A stretch of DNA of 64,000 nucleotides from Apostichopus japonicus (lineage: Eukaryota; Echinodermata; Holothuroidea; Aspidochirotida; Stichopodidae), in contig NC_092572.1 of assembly GCF_037975245.1 (NCBI RefSeq), forward strand, positions 29,669,989 through 29,733,988, in the 5' to 3' direction. The position numbers were made by a program, and so were the translations under genes. Below the pieces are notes generated by a model that was not told the origin of the DNA, did not search any database, and saw nothing but the letters and a program-made list of their open reading frames with translations. This document shows, piece by piece, positions 51,788-62,647 of this stretch; positions within the stretch are counted from its first letter, which is position 1; the number at the start of each line of letters is the position of its first letter.

Positions 51788-54700
51788 CTGTAGGATAGAA
51801 TGAAGGGATAGTATAAGAGCCATAAGGGATGCTGAACACGGCATAAACACCTGGCTATTGACGATGGTAAAAAAACTGGTCGCGAACTCTACAGGGTAAA
51901 TAGGGATGGGAATATCTGAGGTCACTTATGCAAATCAAATCTCTACAAAGAATAACAAAACACCGAAATGATCTATTTTTCCTCCCAAAATGTGGATACA
52001 TTTTCAATTGTCAGTTTCGAAAATATTCAAAATACAAACTTGCGTCACCAAGGTAACTGCTGACGATGGTTAGAATCCCTTTGTAGCCGGATATTGCTTT
52101 GTCCTCTCTTACAATACAATAGGCTGCACTTGACATAATTGACTAGAAACCGGAAATTGTGCCCAACAAAACAAAACGTACATGCCTGTGTTAGATAACA
52201 AACACACCCTGACTATATTGAGAGTTTTTCTCTAGTTCTTCTTTGGGTTAAAACCTAAGAGGATTATGAAGCTGCAAATCATAAAAACCAAAGACATTGT
52301 GGGTGGTCCCCACGACACTAAGAAGGTTTGTCCATTTACGTCACTCACAAGCATGGCTTCTGTCAAATCCTCTACTTTCATTGAAATCTTTCAATCATTG
52401 TTTTTTTCTTCAAATTCCTTTAATACCTCAAGAGTACACGTTTTGTTTTCGTCTTTGGGGGCGGGGGCAGGTTAGAGGATGGAGGGGTGATATTTGTTAT
52501 TAATAAATGACCTAATTCAGATTTACTGGGAGAAAATCATATCACGTTCTTAACTCTGACATAACACCTGGTGTTTTATGAAGGTATACTGCATTGTACA
52601 TACGCACATTGTATACATTGTACGTACATTGTATGTACATTGTGTGTAGTGTTCTACTTGCTTTACAGAAAGAGAAAATAACTGACAAGTAGGACCGTCG
52701 ACTGTCTTGGGAAAAGAAAAGAAAAAACCTTTTTTTCAGCTAAGATAACATATATATGCAATCTGACTGTCTAGATGTGACAAAAGTAACTGAGCATGCA
52801 TAAATAAACATAAACAAACAAACAAACTCATGGACAGACAAACCAATCAATGAGTCTGAAGAAAACACTGCAGAAGACACTCCTCATGCATCAGTAGACC
52901 AGATATATGTGCCTCTTAAGGGGTAACTGGTGGGAGGCGTACTGGATGTGAGTGGTTAGGTGCTTCAGATTGCAAGCTAACAGCTTTGGTCAATGCTCAA
53001 ATGAGGAGAGGGAGGAAGGGGGTGGGGGAAGGGGGTGGGGGATTTGTGTGAGAGTCATGCTCACAGTGTGAATGATGAGGTTGAGGGGCAGTGGAAGAAC
53101 AGGCAAACTTGGTGAGTGTGTGGAGCAGAGTTACGGAGAGGAACTGAAATTGAAGTGGGGAAGAGATTGTTGTTAACATTTTAAACACCCCCCTCCCCCC
53201 TCCCCCACCATCTATATAGGTTCCAACATTCATCACATAATTTGACAAATTAGAGAACCAAATTTTCTTTTTTAGTTGAAAGGAATCATCACCAATGTTC
53301 TGATTAACCTTTTGCAGGTTCAAATTGGCTAAGGTCTTTCATGACTAAGTTTTGAGGTTTCCCGAGGGTCAAACATAAACAGCGAACACAGCGAAGTGAG
53401 GTATATAAAAGAGAGAAAAAAAGGGTTTCAGTTGAAATACCGTGATGGCATTAATTCTTGAAATCTGCTGTTTCCAAATGCATTAACAACCATTTCACCA
53501 AAGTTTACTCACAGCAAAGTCTTTCAAATCTGGTACCACCAACTCCGGAATCATTTCTTTGTAAATCTTGAACTTTCCTGTGAGTGAGAAATAGACCACA
53601 TGAAAATGGCAACTTTTTGCAAGTTTACCAAATACCATCCATCTTAACGATGGTATAAAAGAAGTCAATCTCTCCACAACTACCCAGTGTACAATACATA
53701 CAGCAGTATCAAACCTCTGATCTATCAAATCTACGCTATTTAGATAAGATTGCGATTGCTTGACCGAACATACCCGTCAAACTTTATTCAATCCAAAGAG
53801 AGAACTGCTGGACAGTTCCATGATCCAATGACTATTATGGACATTATTGTTATGTTAATTTCATTCACATACTGTAAATATGACCGTACAAGCATTGATC
53901 AAAATTCAAGTTTCTTTATCAACTTCTTTATGAGATTGGAAAAGAGCGACGACTAATACCCCAATCTCTGCCCTCCCTCCCCCCTCCCCACCCTTACCCC
54001 ACACTCAGTAGAGGAAAACAGAACACCAAAGGGCATCTTAATTCCTTGCCAAATTTGCAGATCCACACATCAAGTGTAGAGTGTTCCAAGTTTTACTTTT
54101 GGAGCTATTGTGATTACAACAGTTAAATCACAATTAGAGCTCTTGACATTCGACATCCACAGAAGAACAATAGGGATTCTGTACTCAATACTATAGATCC
54201 ACACACCAAGAACGGCTTTCATGCAAGCTTACTTTTGGCGTGCTTACAGGGTTTTTAGACCTCACATGACCTTCAGCCTCCAAAGTAAACCTTACAGTTC
54301 TTGCAAACACAAAATTGTCCAGATCTACATACAGTACAAGCATACATATAAGTATCAACTACATGCAAGCCACACACTGTGAGTTATAGTGTTTACAAGA
54401 CTTTTAGGCTTTGACCAATGCTGACCTCAGATGACCTCCACTATTTTCAATAGCATTCATGTACTCACTAAGAAGGATCTAAGAATGAACTTCATCCAAG
54501 CTTCACTTTGTGAGTCATCCTGGTAACAAGGTTTTCAGAATTTGACCTGTTGACCTTTGACCTCCACCAATTTCAATAGGGTTCTTGCACTCACCAAGAG
54601 GGATCTACACCCATGTATGAACTTCATCCAAGCTTCACTTTGTGAGTTATCATGGTTACAAGGTTTTCTGTTGTCTATGAATAGTACAGTACACACTGAT

Positions 54701-57700
54701 AATACATTACTGCTACTTACCACCAACGTTCAGCCCAACAGCTTGACCTCCACGGGCTGAGGAAAATGAAAAAACATAGACAAGAAATTACTGAGACATC
54801 TATTTTGGGAATTCTTCTATTTTGGGAATTTCCAGAAAAAAATGTAATTTACTGCAACTGAATACATTTTTTCATATTTATTCAAACTATTCCAAATTCA
54901 AGACTTCAAGTATTTCACAATTCATTTAAGATATTTCATTAAAGATATTTAGGAATCTCCAAAGTGATGGAGCATTACACCAATTTATACCTATTTGGGG
55001 GTATTTAGTCTTACCATGCTACGTAAATGTGATGTTAATAACTAGTTGTTTACTAGATGGCCTCCAAATGCTCATTTTAATTGTCCAAGCAGGAATTTGG
55101 TCTTCTCAGACAAACGTTTAACTTTTAACCTGTATGTCCAGTTTGTCTAGTTTATAACTTCTCTAAAAACAATTCTTTTTTTTTTAATAGAAAACAGTAT
55201 TATTTTCAAAAAATTGGTGGAAGTTGATAGAATTATTGTACTGGGCATTCGGCTGTAAATGAGAAAAAGAAAGTGTCCACATTTAATCATCAAAGTTAAG
55301 TAGATTGTTAAACTTGTTTGTCTTTTGAAGAATATCAGTGGTTGAATTTAAAGTTATTTATGCACAATATTGATCACAAGGAGTTAGACAATTCCTTGTT
55401 TTTCTCTTGACAATGAAAACTCTGCAAAATATTCTGGGCATATAGATAACAGAAAATGGAACTTTTATAGTTTCACACATGTTCAAATCATCTAAAAGAA
55501 CATTTACATGAGTGATTACACTTCAGGTGGCATACTCCTATTAGAGTCTATATCCATCTGCCCAAATTGTTCTCCTTCAGGAAAAGTGCCAAAAAGCAGC
55601 AGGAGAACATTTTTGTTGACCTGTTATCAATCAGGATCTAGTTTGTGGGGGCTTGCATGTTGAAGAGCATGAATGGAAGTACATGTGGTGAAAAAAATTG
55701 AGGCAATTTCAGACCCCTTTAGGCCTCCCAGGAGCAGCGTACGAAAATTGTTTACTACTGAGTGAAGAGGTTTGTTTACAAGTGGAAAAAACTTCAGGCT
55801 CTGATAGCAAAAATCTGCACTGTCATGGTACAGAAAATTGATGATGCCATGAAAGGCCAACTTGTCAGCTATCTGGTGATGGGTAGCGTTTAGCTAGTGA
55901 AAACTTCTACCTAGACTTAGAGACCACATTACTTTTGTGATTTAGTAATTTTGTGAATTAGTGTGTAAGTCAATGGGGCTTTTAATAGGCGTATGCTACG
56001 TTCAGCATTTATTCCTTTCCATCAAATTACTTCTCTGGTGACCCGTTTCACGTCCAATTGGCTACAACCCCATTGCGTATTAAAACACTCCATCATATGA
56101 ACATTATCTCTATAACCCCAGAGTTGTGTTCAGAGCCAAATTTCTCTTACATAATCGACCTGTCAAACAAAGTACAGTAGCAATTTATCGCTCAAAACAC
56201 TCAGCAGAATGGAAGGAAATGATCACACACAGTACCCTTGCCAAGGAACAACACAGGATGATGCTGGTAACAATTCCTGATATAGCACTTGGTCAAACTC
56301 CGTGGAGAGAAAAACAAACTTTTTGTTTACTAATAAATATCTATATGAGTTTTTCCTATGTATCTATTTTTCTGTTTATCTTATTTATTTATCTATTTAT
56401 TAGTTTATCTATTTATAAGACTTATTTAGTGAACAAAGGACAAGAGTGAACACCATGTACACTTAGGTAATTAACTTGATTACAAAAGGAGGAGTACAAA
56501 AGATACATATATATATATATTGGGCTTGTATTACTGTATCTATGATATAATGTAAATATAGAATTAAGTCAGTCACCCATCCACTCCCCTACCCTGTCAA
56601 GCTATGAAGTTCCTTGTAAAATTGAGGAAATCAATGCATAGCACCAACTAATTGAGTAAATGAATCAATGCTGTAGTTGATCAATGAAACTGCCACAATT
56701 CTTCTTTTGATTGAATTTGATGTAATTTACTGTAGGTGCAATCACGACCAATCAACTTCTCAACAAACAATGGACATACAGTAGGTCTTAGTAAAATAGC
56801 ATGAATCATTTTGATAAAAACATGTTTTTGTGGCTCGAATTATAAGAAGTACCGAGAATAAGTAGGCCTGCAATGGCAGGATAAGTTGACCAAATAGAAC
56901 TTGACATCGCCAAAACTGTGCCACTCTGAGTTTTAGCTGCAGTTTGTTAGAAATTTAAAACATCTTTAGATTTTCATGGTGATTTTTTTCCATTGTTAAG
57001 GTTATATATTTCTAATGGAACATCATTAGCATAGTTGCAAATTAGTAGAAATGTTGGGAGTATTTAGTGGCGAAATGATTGCCAAAATTAGCTGAAAATG
57101 TTACGTTTAGACTCCAGCCAGATAATGTATTTTGTTCCAATGGCTTAAACTGGGAGTTTATACAGCAAAGGGACCATGATTTGAATGTACACCTGATGTC
57201 ATTTCTTTCTGAAAAAGACTTCAAGCATTCCATGATGCATAGTGTTCATTATATGGTCTTTATGTTAGGGCCAATGTAACTTAGTGGTTCATTTTAAGTG
57301 TTTGAACGCAGGCCAAAAACATTCCCTTTTCATGCCAAATTTATGTTGGTTTACGTTTGACACTGACATTTTGCGAGACATGTCTTAGAATTTCACTACC
57401 AGTCAGCAGCTTTGCAGTTTGTATCTCCAAAATTCATTTTTCATCAAGCATTGTTTTTGTCTTTCAGGATGGAGTTTGATAGAAATTTCAGAATATGTTG
57501 TTGGTATCATTCATTTTGTTTGTTGGTAAGGCTAAATTTCTTTCTTGACTGAGATTTTAAAACATAAAGAAACTGACCGTTTTTATTAGTCTTGCATTAT
57601 CGGCTACTGTAGTGTAGGCTATGCTAATTCTTTTAAAAATGGCGAGGCAAAACTTTCGGGTCGAAAATAAGGAAAATTATCATATTTCTAGCCAATCACA

Positions 57701-58438
57701 GATGTGCTCTGCTTTATTGGCTCCAATTATAGCGCGCTATAGCTAGGAAAGTTTTGTGATTACGTTATTGACCTGACACGGTCGATAATCAACCTTAGGC
57801 TTTACAAAATTAGCCTCCATAGCTTCTTAACACCATTCATTAGGCTCTTTCAGTCTTTGTGTAAACACGGTGTGGAAATATGGTCATGTCTACAGTGTAG
57901 TTAATCATACAGCATTCACACAAAGACCCTCATTCAAGAAAAATATTGTGGCAGGCATTGCAGGCAAATTGGTAAAAAGAGGTCATTTAACGAGCATGGC
58001 AGGTCAATTATGTTATTTCAAGAAACATTTCCCATGATAGCGTGCCACAGTTGGGGTCTATACAGCAGACCTTTAACATCACTTTTTACCACGCAATTGG
58101 TATGGTGCCGCAACAACATGTATGCATAGACTAAGCTTACTTTAGTTGATAAATTGTAGTATAGAATTTGCCTAGGTTTGTAGCGTAATTTAGGCTAATT
58201 TGCAATAGGCACACATCGTACATGTTATGATATAGCCTACATTAGGCCTAGTGTTACTAGTTAGATATTAACTAGTATTACACTAAAGTAGGCCTAAGTT
58301 ACATTGTCCGATCAACTCACAAGGATGAAACCGCTTAGTTCCCATTTTGCTAGTAATTCTGGCATAGCGGTTGCTTCCTTGGTAAACAAAACATGTTGAG
58401 AAAAACCTGTGACAATTTCCAAACCGAACACAAGCCAT
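51626..58438 (-). CDS. MRPL41: Mitochondrial large-subunit ribosomal protein L41, complete, 4 exons
   Basis: Four exons on the minus strand (58438-58321, 54756-54721, 53577-53513, 51787-51626) join at GT-AG sites into 126 residues; human MRPL41 is 137. The recognisable core is KEMIPELVVPDLKDFALMPYVS, cognate to human KEMVPEFVVPDL and LKPYVS, followed by EEPVTAKEIFDACLAPQI and ENFKSG. Upstream comes TSKMGTKRFHPSRGGQAVG, matching the human TSKRG/GRGAKG region. The first 25 residues (MACVRFGNCHRFF) are basic and lack acidic residues, as expected of a mitochondrial targeting signal. The protein is a component of the mitoribosome large subunit. No continuous reading frame shows it, because two of the exons are only 36 and 65 bases long. 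Confidence 0.88.
51788..53512 (-). other. MRPL41: MRPL41 intron 3 (1.7 kb)
   Basis: It contains a G-rich tract at 53000-53041, a C-rich run at 53188-53207 and a tacgtacattg patch at 52590-52650. No gene is seen inside. Confidence 0.8.
53513..53577 (-). CDS. MRPL41: MRPL41 exon 3
   Basis: The exon lies between acceptor ctatttctcactcacag and donor gtgagt; it has 65 bases. It encodes KFKIYKEMIPELVVPDLKDF and a final Ala. The core IPELVVPDL is the most diagnostic part of the family. Confidence 0.9.
53578..54720 (-). other. MRPL41: MRPL41 intron 2 (1.1 kb) with degenerate 130-base repeats
   Basis: 54045-54690 contains about four diverged copies of a unit with CAAGCTTCACTTTGTGAGT, GTAACAAGGTTTT, TTGACCTCCACCAATTTCA and CTCACCAAGAGGGATCTA. 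One copy carries a perfect DR1 sequence, TGACCTTTGACCT (54551-54563). Confidence 0.8.
54721..54756 (-). CDS. MRPL41: MRPL41 exon 2 (36-base microexon)
   Basis: The acceptor ttttttcattttcctcag and donor gtaagt are both strong. The 36 bases encode RGGQAVGLNVG plus split codons at both ends; they fill exactly the gap between the KRFHP and KFKIYKEM exons in the right phase. The block aligns with GRGAKGIGFLTSG of human MRPL41. Confidence 0.85.
54757..58320 (-). other. MRPL41: MRPL41 intron 1 (3.6 kb)
   Basis: It is AT-rich and mostly unremarkable. A TATC/TTTA-rich low-complexity stretch lies at 56340-56425 and a short (TA)n at 56506-56521. A 78-codon minus-strand frame at 55627-55860 has no recognised relatives and no supporting splice sites. 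Confidence 0.7.
58321..58438 (-). CDS. MRPL41: MRPL41 exon 1 (coding part, residues 1-39 and first base of 40)
   Basis: The start codon at 58438-58436 has G at -3 and G at +4, a good initiation context. The exon encodes MACVRFGNCHRFFSTCFVYQ and continues to TSKMGTKRFHP. The donor is CCTT/gtgagt at 58320. The split codon T/CC gives Ser with exon 2. The reading frame stays open upstream of this Met, so the start is chosen by context and by the transit-peptide look. Confidence 0.8.
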
Positions 58439-58800
58439 TACCACAGAACATAAAATACAATAGCCTGAGTTGAATAGAGTGATCATATAGTAATTACGTA
58501 ATAGTTCGCGCACATGGGTTACGTTGGTCAAAGGTCATATCCAAGGCAACCTAAGACCGTGGTATGTATACACAACTTGGCTGTCGCAACACTAACTCGT
58601 AACGCTGCTTGTACTGTACTATACTACGCAGAAAATGGTAGTAAAAGATGGGATCGTTGAACAATCTCTGGTCTCTGTGTTAGGATGTTGTTCTGTTTAC
58701 TTATCGATTGGCGTAGAAAACGCCAAATGATGTCTGTATAATCATCGGTGTTCGTAACTAGGAGATACAATGCCTAACTTGTAAGTTATTGCAGGTTACA
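58439..58800. promoter_or_regulatory. Likely shared promoter region of MRPL41 (-) and the downstream gene (+)
   Basis: MRPL41 starts at 58438 on the minus strand. On the + strand a consensus donor (aactt/gtaagt, 58781) could close a noncoding first exon of the downstream gene, whose coding exon has an acceptor at 62589. Between them lie a DR1 element (58525-58537) and moderately CpG-rich DNA (gttcgcgcac, ctcgtaacgctgc, ttatcgattggcgtag). The head-to-head order is seen; shared use is inferred. Confidence 0.45.
58525..58537 (+). promoter_or_regulatory. DR1 nuclear-receptor element TGGTCAAAGGTCA
   Basis: Two half-sites (TGGTCA, AGGTCA) are separated by one base, the DR1 arrangement bound by HNF4, RXR/PPAR-type and COUP-TF receptors. 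It lies about 87 bases upstream of the MRPL41 start codon. Such receptors often control mitochondrial genes. Confidence 0.5.
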
Positions 58801-59330
58801 CCTTAATTTATGTAGTAAATTCTAGCGTAAGCTTTTCCATTTGCGGTTGGAATTAATGATTTGTCCCGTCAGTGGCCTTACTGAAACAGTATGGAATTGA
58901 AAATCACAAATTATACAAGTGGAGGTAGGTTTTAGACATTCACAGTTAGTATAAGCCTAACGTTAGGTCATACATATGCTGTTTAGCACAGCAGTTCTAT
59001 TTAAGGACTTCACGTTACCACTAAGAAATATATTTTACTTTTAAGAAGTGCTGGTAAGTAAGCACTAACGTTACTAAGTTTTAGTATAAGCCTTGACCAG
59101 ACCCAGTAGAAATCTGGATAGTCCTAAAGCAAAGGACTAATATTCTCTAAGCTGGGATATTATTGAATTATAGAACCTACAGTATGCTTAATGCTACTAG
59201 GGCCTTTGTACATATCCTCATCACAAAGCAAACAATCATGTGTGGCAGAGACTGTATCAATTTCTGAAACTTAGGGCTTAGATCACTATGTGGCAAGAGG
59301 AAAATTAATATATGGCTTAATTAATTCAGC

Positions 59331-59580
59331 AAAGTGGCTATTTTTATCACCAGGAGTAACAATAATTTTCGGTTACGCATGCGCAGTTTCTTTTTTAACA
59401 TGGCTATTTTTACGACCAGGAGTTTATTTTTACGACCAGGAGTAACAATAATTTCCATTTAGGGTTACCCCTACTGCATGTGCAGTTGCTTTCTTTACTG
59501 CGCATGCGTAACTGGAAATTCGCCGATGTCGTAAGAATAGTATATAATTGTTACTACTGGTCGTAAGAATAGCCACGGCC
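59331..59580. mobile_element. 250-base MITE with long inverted ends and 10-base target duplication
   Basis: The left end reads GTGGCTATTTTTATCACC then AGGAGTAACAAT; the complement of the right end reads GTGGCTATTCTTACGACC then AGTAGTAACAAT. TTAATTCAGC flanks both sides exactly (59321-59330, 59581-59590). A 10-base duplication fits Mutator-like elements; a TTAA-only target (piggyBac or Kolobok) is less likely given the ten matching bases. ACGCATGCGCA (59375-59385) and TGCGCATGCGTA (59499-59510) sit in the two arms. Confidence 0.85.
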
Positions 59581-59846
59581 TTAATTCAGCTCAAATTGAT
59601 CTCATATAGCCTAGGCTAGCTTAGTAATTCATGTGAAAAGATAAATACACAGTACAGGGCACAAGAAAACAGATTATGTAAACAAGGCTAATGACCATCA
59701 AGACAATGATACACAAGCAAACAGCATCAATTTAACAATAGATGCTTACAAAAAGTTTCTTTCATTTTAGAAAAGTTAGATCAAACAAAGCCTGAAACTA
59801 CCAAATTGTGATCGCAAGGTGATTTTCATGTCATTCATAACTACAG

Positions 59847-61365
59847 TAGGCCTGAGTCGGGTAGCAAAAGTCGGACCCTGGTACCTGTGATCATTACCTG
59901 GTCGGGTAAGGGGTACCCCAAACTCCAGATTGACCAAATATTGAAGAAAAAAAAATCGTGATTAAAAAAAAATGCGAAACTAGCAAAACATGTACATAAA
60001 TGGCAAATAATTTCAGTTATTCTCTGCACATGGTACATTCTGCTGAAAAATTTCTTGTGCAGAATATTTTTCTTCAATTTTAGGATAACAAATTTAAGAT
60101 GATGAAAGTAACATGAGAAATTATCAAATTTATCAAAGAAAGAAATAAGGATATGGTTCGACTGACTTCATGTCAGGAGAGTTAAGCTACTTATTATTTA
60201 CAGGAGGCAAGGGTGTATGTAAGTAGGGCTTATATAAAGAAATAAAAAGCGTTGGCAATCAACTGCTGGTGCTGGTGTAAAAAGGCAAGAATAAAGTAGA
60301 ATACAACAGGTTAATGGGAAAATATGACTGAAGATACTCCCTAAAGGATGAAACTTAGCGAGACCAAAATATAAGGTACCAAGGGCGTAGGAACCGGGGG
60401 GGCTGGGGGGGCGCTAGCCCCCCAGTGAAAAATATGGGGGGGCGGAAGTATCATTCCGCCCCCCCCCCTGCTCCGCAAGTCAGAAAACCCCTTTTTCATT
60501 TCCAAATGAGAAAAAAATCTCATTTGGAGCACCAAATTGCATTTAAGGCCAGGTGAAAATGCAAAATTCTTTACAAAATGGAGTGGGAGTTGAAGTGTGC
60601 TACTGTATATTGCACCAAATTGCATCTGAGGCCACCTGGAAATGCAAACAAATTCCAAAGGGGAGGGGGACACCCCCTCCCCTTAGACCCCTCCCCCAGG
60701 CCGGCCATCAGTCTTCAGCCCCCCCACTCAAAGGTACCTTCCTACGCCACTGTAAGGTACTGTAGCTCACCTTTTCTACCTTCCTGCCATATCCCAAACC
60801 ACAACCAAATAAGTAGGCCCTGTTTAACTAAAATTAATTATCTCCGCCACTCATACTACATCATCATTCCTAAGCTATCCTGATAATTAATCTAGTCACA
60901 GAGCTAAATTCTATCCTGCTAGAGTCATATTCTATCTTCTCCATCCTCCTAACTCATTTCAATCAGCTATTAATCAGTTCAGTAAGCCATTCTGCCCAAA
61001 AACAAAACACGGTATAAGTTTTGAAGTGGGAATGTACTGTAGCACTTATTTTATGTGCACTGTTGCAATTGATTGATGGTTGAAATTTTGAGTTTGGTGT
61101 TGAGTGATTTTATCCACACACGAAAACGAATCAAATGTTAAGAATGGGTCAAACTTGAAGTATTAAGTAATTAAAACTACTATCTACACTACAAGACAGT
61201 TATTTCATGAAATTAATCTTCCGTATTCGCGTGTCTTGGTTAATCAAAACATGCAGACCTTTGGAATTATTGAAATCATGAGAGCACTCGCGTAGTAGTT
61301 CCGTGCACTTTCGGTTAGGGTACCCGATTGTTCGGTCGGGTATCCGGGTACCCGGCTCAGGCCTA
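59847..61365. mobile_element. Possible 1.5-kb non-autonomous element bounded by inverted TAGGCCTGAG
   Basis: TAGGCCTGAGTCGGGTA (59847-59863) is met in inverse orientation at 61349-61365, whose complement reads TAGGCCTGAGCCGGGTA; both are followed inward by gggtaccc-type sequence. No open transposase lies between. It contains a nested hAT-like MITE (60380-60752). No clear target duplication was found, so it could also be two separate solo elements. Confidence 0.45.
60380..60752. mobile_element. hAT-like MITE, 373 bases, with perfect 8-base target duplication
   Basis: Flanks are TAAGGTAC at 60372-60379 and 60753-60760. The left end is CAAGGGCGTAGGAACC and the complement of the right end is CAGTGGCGTAGGAAGG. 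The interior carries long G and C runs and two related blocks around tgcaccaaattgcat and ggccacctggaaatgc. Frames inside are not genes. Confidence 0.9.
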
Positions 61366-61377
61366 CAACTAGTAAGG

Positions 61378-61650
61378 ATGTTTTCTGATGATGCCAAGTT
61401 TTATTCTACAGTCAGCTACGACAACGATAGAGCAGTCCTGCAACATGTTTACAATTTGCAACAGTGGTCTCAAGTGTGGCAGCTTTCCTTTGATATATTT
61501 ATAAATTTAATGTTATGCATTTTGGAAGGAGAATTACTAAACACCATTATTTTTTTCATGGTAATAGTGACATTAAAATACCATGTATTGCATAGCACAA
61601 GTGAAGAGAAAGACCTGGGGGTTTTATTCTCCTTCAATTTTTGCAAGTAG
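61378..61650 (+). pseudogene. Decayed non-LTR retrotransposon reverse-transcriptase fragment
   Basis: The + strand encodes MFSDDAKFYSTV at its start, the palm-domain YADD-type motif (here SDD), then LQHVYNLQQWSQVWQLSF. The matching VMHFGR motif is in another frame (near 61511), and EEKDLGV returns in the first frame near 61610. This order (ADDtKlY, LQ..L..Ws..W, vMh.G, EKDLGV) is typical of LINE reverse transcriptases such as CR1/L2/jockey. At least two frameshifts and stops show that it is dead. It is too short to name the clade. Confidence 0.8.
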
Positions 61651-62157
61651 ATTGGAAGTACTACAGTACAGTACAGTAGGTACAGTAGCCTAGACAGCCT
61701 AGGGCTTGTCTTGAATAAAGTCATTCTTTGAGACAAAAATCAATAATTTGATCAATGTTTATAGACTACTGTAGATGTAAATGAGTTAAGTTAGTTATAC
61801 CAAAGTATGTTTCTGCCAAAGAAATTTGTTACTTTCTGTTTGTTGGGTACAGATTATACTGTAAGCATGTTTGTTGCAATCACAATACAAACTCAAGGGG
61901 AATTTTAAACTGAGAAAGGGAGACTCATCGGGTGTTGATTTTGTTTTAAATAATAGTAGAACGGTCAGTCCTAATTATACCTTATGGACTATTTCGGGAT
62001 GTACAGTATATTAATAAAAGAAACCCTCATACAACCTATTGGATTAAAATATTATTTTGATACACCCTTTTTATTACTTTGACACACTATATACTACTTT
62101 GATACACCTGCAATGAAGATTAAGGGAGTGACAATAACAATGATAATACTGCAATAG
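61651..62157. other. Unannotated stretch between the RT fragment and the SINE
   Basis: AT-rich, with a tacagtacagtacagtagg run at 61663-61682 and a tttgatacacc repeat (three copies, 62056-62110). Nothing else is recognisable. Confidence 0.6.
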
Positions 62158-62523
62158 AGGAGGGCGTTGTGGTCAAGTGGTTAAGGCAGTGGACTTGTGA
62201 TCTAAGGATTACAGGTTCGAGCCCTGGCCAGATCATTGCGTTGTGTCCTTGGGCAAGGCGCTTTATCTCCATTGCCTCTCTTCACCCAGGTGTATAAATG
62301 GGGACTTGCGAGGTAACTTGTAAATATAGTTGCGTGCGCCCTATGGGAAGTCCCCCGGGGGACACGTGGCTGTGGTGCACTGTGGTGCCCCAGGAGAGAT
62401 TGTTTGAATGTGCACACTTTGGTGTGTAGGTGTGACAAGTTACCAATGACCAGGGTTAAGTTGTAAAAGTCGTGTGAAAGGGCCTTGGCCCTGTAATGCC
62501 CTATAATAATAATAATTAATAAT
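62158..62523 (+). mobile_element. tRNA-derived SINE upstream of the third gene
   Basis: The A box TGGTCAAGTGGTTAAGG and B box GGTTCGAGCCC (62214-62224) are better preserved than in the copy at 30104. The body shares ccttgggcaag, gctttatctc, gcctctcttcaccca and gaggtaacttg with that copy but then diverges (cgtgtgaaagggccttggcc) before an ATAATAATAATAAT tail, so the two belong to related subfamilies with different 3' ends. Confidence 0.85.
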
Positions 62524-62589
62524 GTATATTTTCACTTGTACAGAGGTGATGGTAATGCTGAGTTCTGTTTTCATTTCTCTCATGTACAG

Positions 62590-62647
62590 ACATTGCCCAT
62601 GGGATATGCAAGCCAATGATGCCACCTGAAAGCGTATAAACTTAAAC
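62590..62647 (+). other. 5' UTR part of the first coding exon of the downstream gene
   Basis: The pyrimidine-rich run ending in catgtacag at 62589 marks a splice acceptor. The 58 bases from there to the ATG carry an in-frame stop, so they are untranslated. This implies at least one noncoding exon further upstream. Confidence 0.5.

Noticed and set aside
55627-55860. 78-codon minus-strand frame inside MRPL41 intron 1
   Set aside because: The protein looks compositionally normal but matches no family I know, and it does not fit the MRPL41 phases. The gene is complete without it.
60341-60673. 110-codon minus-strand frame
   Set aside because: It covers the hAT-like MITE at 60380-60752; no transposase motif is present.
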